A stretch of 5,282 nt of DNA from JARROD01 sp037384225. GTDB lineage: Bacteria > Pseudomonadota > Gammaproteobacteria > Pseudomonadales > Cellvibrionaceae. A program made the position numbers and the translations under genes. Shown piece after piece: positions 1 through 5,282 of this stretch. How positions within the stretch are numbered: position 1 is the stretch's first letter; every line of letters begins with the position of its first letter. The notes below the pieces were generated by a model. It was not told the DNA's origin. It was given only the letters and a program-made list of their open reading frames with translations, and searched no databases. The DNA lies in NCBI GenBank assembly GCA_037384225.1, contig JARROD010000273.1:1-5282 (forward strand), given 5' to 3'.

Positions 1-282
1 GCGCTGACGCCGAGGTGTATCGGTGTCTCCTTCGAACCGGCATCGTCCCAGAGTGCCGATGAACTTGTTGCCTATGTGTTTGGCGACAGCAAGCGCTGGG
101 AGTATTTTCAATTTCGCTCCACCCGCTATATGCCCTTTGGTCAAGCTTTGAAGGTGATCGGTTTTCTCGCCGAAAAGTCTCTCAAGCAGCATTTGAAGGT
201 GGTCGTGCGACTGTGCTGGCAGGGGTGGCTCCAGTGGGGATTCCCGTTTAATCAGACGAGAACAAGAAAGAATGAGTCGTAG
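1..282 (+). CDS. bcsA: BcsA, cellulose synthase catalytic subunit, C-terminal 93 residues (5' end outside window)
   Basis: This is the 3' end of the gene for the inner-membrane glycosyltransferase (GT2) that makes beta-1,4-glucan from UDP-glucose and is switched on by c-di-GMP. Frame 1 is open from base 1 to TAG at 280-282. The start IGVSFEP fits the last beta-strand of the PilZ domain. It is followed by a helical stretch (ADELVAYVFGDSKRW, then QALKVIGF) that lines up by eye with the E. coli BcsA tail, where a conserved phenylalanine and tryptophan (FARADTW in E. coli, FGDSKRW here) follow PilZ. The remainder is an amphipathic, Lys/Trp-rich tail (LKVVVRLCWQGWLQWGF), probably lying on the inner face of the membrane. 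The catalytic motifs and the RxxxR c-di-GMP motif lie upstream of the window and cannot be checked. The tail alone would be weak evidence; the bcsB and bcsC that follow make the call firm. An internal ATG at 76 is not a real start. Confidence 0.88.
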   Translation, partial: ALTPRCIGVSFEPASSQSADELVAYVFGDSKRWEYFQFRSTRYMPFGQALKVIGFLAEKSLKQHLKVVVRLCWQGWLQWGFPFNQTRTRKNES

Positions 283-2506
283 TTATTTTTTTCCTATCTG
301 TGCCTTCTTATTGTGTGTGTTGGCGGCTGCCGCGATGGCCGATTCTGAGCGCCTGTCACTGTCCCGCTTCAGCGCCCGGCCCGGGCCTCTTACGTTGACG
401 GGGTTAAGTACAGAGACTGACCTGTTTATACCTCTGTCGCCCGCTGTCGAACTCCAGAAAGCTGTGTTGGAACTTGAATACGTCAATTCCGCCGCCCTGA
501 TCGCAGGCAAGGCCCACTTGAGCGTGCGCTTCAACGAGGCCACCCTCGCGCAGGTGGCTCTCGATCCCCGCCACACCCGTGGGACGGTCAGCGTCGCTTT
601 GCCGGCGGAACTCTGGCGGGGTGGCTTCAACAAGCTCAGCGTCGCCGTTATCCAGCGAACCGAGGGGCAGTGCATGGATCCCGAAGCCCCGGAACTGTGG
701 ACCGAAATCTATCTGGCGGAGTCCAACCTTTCCGCTACCTTTGTCCCCCGCTCCCAGCCTTATAGGATCGCGGATCTCAGCGGCCTGCTGGCGCCGGGCT
801 TCGGCAGCTTTTCGTCGGTGACCCTGGTGAGCGTTCCCGGTGCCAGCGGGGAAATCCTCGAACAGGCACTGCCCTATGTGTCCCAGGCGCTCGCCGTACG
901 CCGCCATTATGAAACACTGAAGGTCGATTATCGCCGGGCCGAATCGGGGGCCGAATCGGGAGAGGAAGCGCGCCTCGACGGTCCGCGCTGGCCTTATGTG
1001 CCTGACACTGTGGGCATGCACGCCCTGGTGGGTACGGTGACTGAATTGTCGCCCTATGTGGAATCCGACCATCTGCAGGCGGTGAACGGTCCCCATGTAG
1101 CCATCGACGGCGAGAACGGCCGCGTACGTTTAATCGTGACCGGCACCAACGCACAGGAGGTGGTCGCCGCGGCGCGGGATCTGGGCCTTATCGAGGATGC
1201 ATTGAACCCGGGGCAGGCGGTGACTTTCCGCGGTGTTGACGGTACCCCGGCCGCCCTGCGCGCCGCGACCCGCTTGCAGTCCGGCGCCAGCTACCGTTTC
1301 GATGCCCTGGGCACCGCCACCACGTCGTTCCGCGGACCGGGGCGCTTTGACGCGAATGTCGATCTGCCATTGCCGCCGGACTTCTACACCACCGCCGGCG
1401 CCCGCGGCGAACTGCTGCTCGATTTCACTTATGGTCCCGGTCTCGGCGGCGGCTCGGTACTGCAAATCATGGTCAACGACCAGTTTGTACACGGGGTTGA
1501 ATTCAACGATCCCAACGGTGCCAGTTTCCACAGGTATCGCCTTGCAGTACCGGCGCGACTATTGAAACCGGGGAATAACAGACTGACGTTCAGTTTTTTC
1601 CTGCGCCCCACGGCGAGTGGCGATTACTGCACCAGCGATTACGGCGATCACCTGTTGGCGCAACTGTCGGGCAAGTCCACCTTCAGCATGCCGGAGGGAG
1701 GCAACGCGACGATACTCCCCGACCTGTCACTGTTGGCATCCATGGGTTATCCCTATATGGACGGTAGCAGGGATGCACCGTCCGTGCTTTACATCGCTGA
1801 CGAATCCCTTCGGGGGGCGGCCCTGACATTGATCGGTCGCATCGCCCAGAGTGACAACATGGCTGCCGCGCCCTGGCGCGTTGCCACCGGTATGCCCGGC
1901 AACAATGTCGAAGGGAATGCCATTGTATTAGCCGCGTCCGACAATCTGACCGAAGACCTGTTCGATGAGTGGGTGGTGTCGCTCGGCAAGGTTAAACAGT
2001 GGCCCTACCGGAGCTTGCAATCCCTCAGATCCGTGGTGGCGGGGGACCGTAACACGGTGACTGTTGAAGCCCCAGTGTTGCTGGGGCTGGGCGCCGCCGA
2101 GGATACGGTGGATGTCGCCACGCTGCGGCAGGAAAGCGCCCTGGGGGATCTGGGGGTGATAACGTCGTTCCGATTTCCCGGCAACGGCGACGCCCTGGTT
2201 ACGGTTATCACGGCGGCCCAACGCGACACGCTGCGCGCGCGCGTGGCCGACCTGGTAACACCGGCGGTGTGGAGCCAATTGGGAGGTGACGTGGCCGTCT
2301 GGCGCGAAGACAAGCTAGTGTATTCCATCGCCGTGGCCCAACCCTATGCGATTGGGGAGAGCAACCCTTGGCTGGTGTTGCGGCTGTCCCTGTCCAACAA
2401 CCCGTTCTGGTGGCTGGGGGGAGGCCTGGTGGCCTTTGTACTGATCGTGTTCTTCGCCTATCAGCTATTGAAACGGCGCGATATAAAACTGCTGGAAGAG
2501 GATTGA
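272..2506 (+). CDS. bcsB: BcsB, periplasmic cellulose synthase co-polymerase subunit
   Basis: A complete 744-residue protein, within the usual BcsB size. BcsB sits in the periplasm, binds BcsA through its C-terminal helix and guides the emerging glucan. Residues 1-23 form a Sec signal peptide (FFPICAFLLCVLAAAA) with likely cleavage after AMA. The family layout of two carbohydrate-binding jelly-roll domains alternating with two flavodoxin-like domains fits: roughly CBD1 45-160, FD1 165-310, CBD2 335-475, FD2 480-690. Family-typical segments are CMDPEAPELWTEI (134-146), LPLPPDFYT (365-373), NNRLTFSFFL (435-444) and DYCTSDYGDHLL (451-462). A transmembrane helix at 713-733 follows FWWLGGG and is capped by KRRD, so the C-terminus is cytoplasmic. 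The ATG at 272 overlaps bcsA by 11 bases; a later ATG (residue 22) would remove the signal peptide. The Shine-Dalgarno is weak, only a purine-rich stretch at 257-271, so translation probably depends on ribosomes leaving bcsA. Domain borders are inferred from the family. Confidence 0.96.
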   Translation: MSRSYFFPICAFLLCVLAAAAMADSERLSLSRFSARPGPLTLTGLSTETDLFIPLSPAVELQKAVLELEYVNSAALIAGKAHLSVRFNEATLAQVALDPRHTRGTVSVALPAELWRGGFNKLSVAVIQRTEGQCMDPEAPELWTEIYLAESNLSATFVPRSQPYRIADLSGLLAPGFGSFSSVTLVSVPGASGEILEQALPYVSQALAVRRHYETLKVDYRRAESGAESGEEARLDGPRWPYVPDTVGMHALVGTVTELSPYVESDHLQAVNGPHVAIDGENGRVRLIVTGTNAQEVVAAARDLGLIEDALNPGQAVTFRGVDGTPAALRAATRLQSGASYRFDALGTATTSFRGPGRFDANVDLPLPPDFYTTAGARGELLLDFTYGPGLGGGSVLQIMVNDQFVHGVEFNDPNGASFHRYRLAVPARLLKPGNNRLTFSFFLRPTASGDYCTSDYGDHLLAQLSGKSTFSMPEGGNATILPDLSLLASMGYPYMDGSRDAPSVLYIADESLRGAALTLIGRIAQSDNMAAAPWRVATGMPGNNVEGNAIVLAASDNLTEDLFDEWVVSLGKVKQWPYRSLQSLRSVVAGDRNTVTVEAPVLLGLGAAEDTVDVATLRQESALGDLGVITSFRFPGNGDALVTVITAAQRDTLRARVADLVTPAVWSQLGGDVAVWREDKLVYSIAVAQPYAIGESNPWLVLRLSLSNNPFWWLGGGLVAFVLIVFFAYQLLKRRDIKLLEED
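938..961 (+). repeat. Tandem 12-bp duplication inside bcsB
   Basis: GCCGAATCGGGG (938-949) is followed directly by GCCGAATCGGGA (950-961), differing at the last base. In frame it encodes AESG twice (residues 223-230), followed by EE. It falls in a polar, presumably surface loop of the first flavodoxin-like domain, where a four-residue insertion is easily tolerated. It looks like a small replication-slippage event. Confidence 0.8.
2068..2088 (+). repeat. Perfect inverted repeat (8-bp stem, 5-base loop) inside bcsB
   Basis: AGCCCCAG (2068-2075) is the exact reverse complement of CTGGGGCT (2081-2088), with loop TGTTG. The GC-rich stem should fold well in mRNA. No T-run follows, so it does not look like an intrinsic terminator. 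It lies in the codons for EAPVLLGLG of the second flavodoxin-like domain and may be a by-product of GC-rich codon use. Confidence 0.6.
2497..2501 (+). promoter_or_regulatory. Ribosome binding site of bcsC
   Basis: AGAGG ends four bases before the ATG at 2506, inside the last codons of bcsB and within the longer purine run GGAAGAGG (2494-2501). With the TGATG stop/start overlap it supports 2506 as the bcsC start rather than the far-upstream in-frame ATG at 2368, which would overlap bcsB by 139 bases and bury the signal peptide. Confidence 0.6.
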
Positions 2507-5055
2507 TGATCAGGCCCCGTTTCGATGACAGTCGCCGGGCATCCAGGGTTGTAGCCGTGAAATACCGTGTTTTTTATAGGGCGTGTCTTCTGGCCTGTGG
2601 CTTAGTGTCAATCCCTGGTTACGGTCAACTGCTCGAACACCGGACACAAACGGATCTCACAACACCGCCGCCCGGCGAACCGGCTCCCTCGAGATCAGAG
2701 GAAGTGGACACCACCGGTATCTGGTACCATCTCAAGCGCGGCGATCGAGCTGCCGCCGGGGCGGAATACCGGCGTCTGCAGCGGCGCCATCCCGGTTGGC
2801 GGGCACCGGCTGAATTGCTCGAACGGCTCGCCGCCGAGGCGTTGCCATCCGCCGGCGAAGCGCAGCGGTTGCTGGGGTGGCGCAATCTGAAAGCAGGCCG
2901 GGCCAGGCCGGCGCTTGATGCCTTCGACCGCGCGCTGGCGGCGAAGGCAGGCGGTGACAGTCGCTACGGGCGGGTGCGCGCGCTCCTGGCCCTGGGGCGT
3001 GTTGACCAGGCGGCGGCGGAGGCTGAAAAATTTGCATTGACCGCCAGGATTGCGGAGGAATTGCACGGCCACTACGCCCTGCGCGCACTGACCGAGGCCG
3101 CGACGGAACCGGCGGCGGCGCTGGCCAGCGCCCGGCGAGCGGCCGACTATGGCGTGGCGCCATGGCTGGCGCTGGGGTGGAAATTGCTCGATGCAGGTCA
3201 CAGTAAACCCGCCATTCGCGCTTTTAAAAACGCTGAAAAGGCGCCGTCAGTGGATCTCGGTGAGGCGCTCCACGGCCTCGTCCTCGCCTACCAACACAGC
3301 GATCGAACGGCAAAGGCCATCGACGTCGCCTGCGCCAACACCCAGGTGGATATACGTCTCGGAGAGCTTTGCAGTGGGTTGCTACTCGACAGCGCGGGCT
3401 CTGCCGCCGAACGCGGCAACTGGCCGACGGTGCTCACCGCCACCACAAGATTGCAGAACATGGGCCTGGCCAGCCGCGATGGCGAAATGTTGCGCGCCTG
3501 GGCCCTGTACAACACCGGCCGAGCCAATGAAGCCCGCGACCTCTTTGCCCGCTTGCTGCGACAGGATCCCGGCCAGGAGATTGCCGAAGCCTTGCTGCTT
3601 GCGGCCTTGAAGGCCGGCGACAAACCGGCGGATATCGCCGCTTACGGCGGCGAGACTGGCGACCCCTGGCTGCACACGGTACTGGCGCAATGGCGCGCCG
3701 ATACCACCTACACCCGCGCCCTGTATCTGGCCAGCGAAACCGCCAGCCCGGGCCGGCATAAAGACCTGCGGGGCATCGACAACGCCTATTTTGCCGTCGG
3801 CACCAGCAGCCGCCATCGGCGCGGGGATGCCGGTGAGGGCCGCATCGATGCCAGTACCCTGGCCTTGCAGGGGGGCTTTACTGTTTCCGATGACGCATGG
3901 GCGTTTGGTATCGATAACACCGATTTCGATATTGGCAGAGTTTCTTTGAGCAAAACGTACCAGCCCTGGCTGGAGCGGGTTCGTCGTGAGTCGAATTCCA
4001 ACTCGGACCGGGTGTTGGATTTGCTCCGGAATAAGTTGGATTTGCTCCAGGATAAGTTGGATTTAACCAGCGGTATGGTGCGTTCCGGGGACAGTCTTTA
4101 TGAGCCCTGGCTGGCCTGGAGCAAAGAGGGCGTTCCGTTCACTCTCTCGGCCCGGTTGGGCACCACGCCGTTGGCGGGAGCCATTTCGGCGCGGCCGGTG
4201 GGGGCACTGTCACTGCGCTTTGACGGAGATAGCTATCTCAGCAAAAGCCGGTTGTTTACCGAGAGCAAACGCGAAAGCCTATTGGCGCTGGCGGGGCAGG
4301 AGGACCCCTATACCGGTCGCCGGTTTGGCCGTGTGGTGGAATCGGGAGGGGAAGCCAGCCTCACCTGGTTTGGCCGCGAGAGGCTGGGTGTCACGGCGGG
4401 TTTACTCGGCTCGCGTCTGACCGGCAAGCGGGTCGAGGACAACCGGCGCCTGCGGCTTTCCCTGTCCGCCAGCTATGACCTCCCGCTGGCGGATTTCGAA
4501 TATTTTCGCACCGGTCCCTATGCCAACTGGCAAAAGTACAGTAAAAACCTCAGCCACTACACCACCGGCCACGGCGGCTACTACTCGCCCCAGCGTTATC
4601 TATCCATCGGGTGGCAGCTCGATACATTGACCGAGGAAGGTCGTTCCTGCTTGTTTGGCTTACGCACGGGTTTGGGTTGGACTACGGCACGGGAAGCGGG
4701 CGGTGAAGCCTATCCTCTGGGGTTGCCGAACTTTAACCTGGTGGCGGATAACATTGCTAAGTCCTTAGGGGCGCCATTACCTAACGGTGTAGACTGGAAT
4801 TCTTTGCGGGAATGGGTCAGCGATAACTACGATCCCCGCTATGCAGCGACAAAAAACAGCGGTGTCGCTTTCAATCTGCAACTACGCGCGGGCCTGTTGC
4901 TGGGGCATGCCTGGCTGCTTACCGGGCTGGTGGATTTCGCGCGTGCACCGGATTACCGCGAAGACCTACTGCGGCTAGAGCTAAAATATACCTTCGGCGG
5001 TCGCGCCGCCGTCTTGCGCACCGACTTACCCGTTTTGCAGACATATCGTCGTTAA
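2506..5055 (+). CDS. bcsC: BcsC, cellulose export outer-membrane porin with periplasmic TPR arm (short form)
   Basis: An 849-residue protein that carries the glucan chain through the periplasm and outer membrane. Residues 23-40 are the hydrophobic core of a Sec signal peptide, cleaved probably near GYG/QLL; a Pro-rich linker follows (54-62). Residues ~70-385 are Ala/Leu-rich helix pairs, roughly six to eight TPR-like units, the clearest at 124-149 and 331-355 (AWALYNTGRANEARDLF). Residues ~420-849 form the BcsC beta-barrel domain. By eye they match E. coli BcsC at LGTTP (551-555), SLLALAGQEDPYTGRRFG (591-608), LTGKRVEDNRR (638-648) and NLSHYTTGHGGYYSPQRY (681-698). The protein is about 300 residues shorter than E. 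coli BcsC (1157), the deficit being in TPRs. Start: ATG 2506 overlaps the bcsB stop by one base; GTG 2557 would give a tidier signal peptide (MKYRVFY...) and cannot be excluded. The last strand appears to be LRLELKYTF (822-830), followed by a 19-residue tail containing DLP, as in E. coli. Confidence 0.93.
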   Translation: MIRPRFDDSRRASRVVAVKYRVFYRACLLACGLVSIPGYGQLLEHRTQTDLTTPPPGEPAPSRSEEVDTTGIWYHLKRGDRAAAGAEYRRLQRRHPGWRAPAELLERLAAEALPSAGEAQRLLGWRNLKAGRARPALDAFDRALAAKAGGDSRYGRVRALLALGRVDQAAAEAEKFALTARIAEELHGHYALRALTEAATEPAAALASARRAADYGVAPWLALGWKLLDAGHSKPAIRAFKNAEKAPSVDLGEALHGLVLAYQHSDRTAKAIDVACANTQVDIRLGELCSGLLLDSAGSAAERGNWPTVLTATTRLQNMGLASRDGEMLRAWALYNTGRANEARDLFARLLRQDPGQEIAEALLLAALKAGDKPADIAAYGGETGDPWLHTVLAQWRADTTYTRALYLASETASPGRHKDLRGIDNAYFAVGTSSRHRRGDAGEGRIDASTLALQGGFTVSDDAWAFGIDNTDFDIGRVSLSKTYQPWLERVRRESNSNSDRVLDLLRNKLDLLQDKLDLTSGMVRSGDSLYEPWLAWSKEGVPFTLSARLGTTPLAGAISARPVGALSLRFDGDSYLSKSRLFTESKRESLLALAGQEDPYTGRRFGRVVESGGEASLTWFGRERLGVTAGLLGSRLTGKRVEDNRRLRLSLSASYDLPLADFEYFRTGPYANWQKYSKNLSHYTTGHGGYYSPQRYLSIGWQLDTLTEEGRSCLFGLRTGLGWTTAREAGGEAYPLGLPNFNLVADNIAKSLGAPLPNGVDWNSLREWVSDNYDPRYAATKNSGVAFNLQLRAGLLLGHAWLLTGLVDFARAPDYREDLLRLELKYTFGGRAAVLRTDLPVLQTYRR
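4014..4064 (+). repeat. 21-bp tandem repeat (about 2.4 copies) encoding leucine heptads in a BcsC loop
   Basis: Unit 1 (4014-4034) and unit 2 (4035-4055) both begin GTTGGATTTGCTCC and end ATAA, differing at two positions; a third partial unit GTTGGATTT covers 4056-4064. The repeat stays in frame and encodes LDLLRNK, LDLLQDK and LDL (BcsC residues 504-520), a seven-residue period with leucines at positions 1, 3 and 4 and an ending lysine, as in an amphipathic or coiled-coil helix. Aligned by eye with E. coli BcsC, it lies in the long loop between barrel strands 3 and 4, predicted to face outside the cell. The near-identity of the DNA copies points to recent expansion. Confidence 0.85.
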
Positions 5056-5173
5056 ATTTCCACCTATTCGGCCCTAACCATGGAAAAACCGATTGAGTTT
5101 ATTAACAAATATCGGCAAGGGGTATAGGCGCGGGAAACTTTAAGGAGGGCAACAAGCGAACATCACGCGCGAT
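5056..5173 (+). other. Non-coding stretch after bcsC
   Basis: No convincing gene is seen on either strand. A 15-codon reading frame (5080-5127) has no Shine-Dalgarno and no other support. No hairpin followed by a T-run is present close after the bcsC stop, so no intrinsic terminator can be called and the transcript may continue. The base composition is clearly AT-richer than the preceding genes. The end of the stretch holds the orphan ribosome-binding sequence described separately. Confidence 0.6.
5141..5148 (+). promoter_or_regulatory. Perfect Shine-Dalgarno sequence without a start codon at normal distance
   Basis: TAAGGAGG matches the anti-Shine-Dalgarno of 16S rRNA over its full core. 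No ATG, GTG or TTG occurs within the usual 5-12 bases downstream; the first ATG is at 5174, 25 bases away. It may serve that ATG through a folded leader, use a rare start, or be fortuitous. Confidence 0.4.
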
Positions 5174-5192
5174 ATGCAACATCCCTTGTTGC
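5149..5192 (+). promoter_or_regulatory. Two mutually exclusive stem-loops, possible leader structure
   Basis: TGTTGC at 5187-5192 can pair with GCAACA at 5176-5181 (6-bp stem, loop TCCCT). Extended to CTTGTTGC (5185-5192), it can instead pair with GCAACAAG at 5149-5156 (8-bp stem, 28-base loop). The two pairings share the same 3' arm, so only one can form. One arm begins right beside the Shine-Dalgarno sequence, and the other two lie on or just after the possible ATG at 5174. The pairing is seen in the sequence; any regulatory role is inference. Confidence 0.35.
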
Positions 5193-5282
5193 GGGTAGGT
5201 TTACGGCCTATTTCATTTGTGGATTTTGGCAAACGGGATTACATTGTCTCTTTATTGGCATTTTATACTGGTTATTTTAGCG
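5174..5282 (+). CDS. Possible start of an unrecognised gene, truncated by the window end
   Basis: From ATG 5174 the frame is open for 36 codons to the last base. The peptide starts MQHPLLRVGLRPISFVDFGK and ends with a hydrophobic, aromatic-rich run (YIVSLLAFYTGYF) that could begin a transmembrane helix after a basic N-terminus. If real, it would be a membrane protein downstream of bcsC, possibly still in the operon. It does not resemble the start of the cellulase BcsZ, which would show a Sec signal peptide at once. Against it: the only good Shine-Dalgarno is 25 bases away, the run is short, and the DNA is AT-rich enough to be intergenic. I do not recognise the product. Confidence 0.3.
   Translation, partial: MQHPLLRVGLRPISFVDFGKRDYIVSLLAFYTGYFS

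Noticed and set aside
76..282. Small 68-residue stand-alone gene
   Set aside because: The frame is open back to base 1, and the translation before and after the ATG matches the BcsA C-terminus.
2368..2505. Upstream in-frame ATG that would extend BcsC by 46 residues
   Set aside because: It lies deep inside bcsB, over the codons before and through its transmembrane helix. It would place the signal peptide in the middle of the chain and has a worse context than the TGATG start at 2506.
2587..2598. Lipobox (LLAC) in the BcsC signal region
   Set aside because: The hydrophobic core continues after the cysteine instead of preceding it, so lipoprotein processing at C31 is unlikely. A normal cleavage site near residue 40 fits better.
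2530..2625. Twin-arginine signal (SRRAS) in the BcsC N-terminus
   Set aside because: The motif lacks the hydrophobic residues after RR and lies too far from the hydrophobic core. Outer-membrane barrels are exported unfolded by Sec.
404..3816. Long minus-strand open frames across bcsB and bcsC
   Set aside because: They are shadows of GC-rich codon use in the sense genes. Their translations are Arg/Pro/Gly-rich with no recognisable domain, signal or ribosome-binding site.
5080..5127. 15-residue peptide MEKPIEFINKYRQGV after bcsC
   Set aside because: There is no Shine-Dalgarno, and a frame this short in AT-richer DNA is expected by chance.
5244..5269. Promoter with TTGTCT and TATACT
   Set aside because: The spacer is only 14 bases and there is no extended -10. 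AT-rich sequence gives such matches readily.

Overview
The window is a segment of a bacterial cellulose synthesis (bcs) operon, read entirely on the + strand. It holds the 3' end of bcsA (cellulose synthase; the end of the c-di-GMP-binding PilZ domain plus the C-terminal tail), a complete bcsB (periplasmic, membrane-anchored co-polymerase subunit) and a complete bcsC (outer-membrane export porin with a periplasmic TPR arm). The genes are packed with overlaps: bcsA and bcsB share 11 bases, and the bcsB stop shares one base with the bcsC start (TGATG). This indicates one transcript and probable translational coupling. The promoter lies outside the window to the left.

Together the products form the route for cellulose across a Gram-negative envelope. 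BcsA polymerises UDP-glucose and extrudes the chain through the inner membrane. BcsB receives it in the periplasm and holds BcsA through its C-terminal helix. BcsC guides it past the cell wall with its TPR arm and lets it out through a beta-barrel. The presence of BcsC means a diderm bacterium. The GC-rich coding sequence and the resemblance of the BcsC barrel to the enterobacterial type suggest a proteobacterium, most likely a gammaproteobacterium; the genus cannot be read from this sequence.

The architecture is recognisable, but there are deviations. bcsZ (endoglucanase), which sits between bcsB and bcsC in E. coli, is absent from that place. BcsC is about 850 residues, against about 1157 in E. 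coli, and the loss is in the TPR arm. A predicted extracellular loop of the barrel carries a tandem 21-bp repeat that encodes leucine-rich heptads.

Positions 5056-5282 are AT-richer (about 43% GC by hand count). They contain a perfect Shine-Dalgarno sequence with no start codon at a normal distance, two mutually exclusive stem-loops, and the possible start of a further gene that runs off the end. I see no wholly new system here. The heptad-repeat loop and the post-operon leader-like region are the parts most worth following up.
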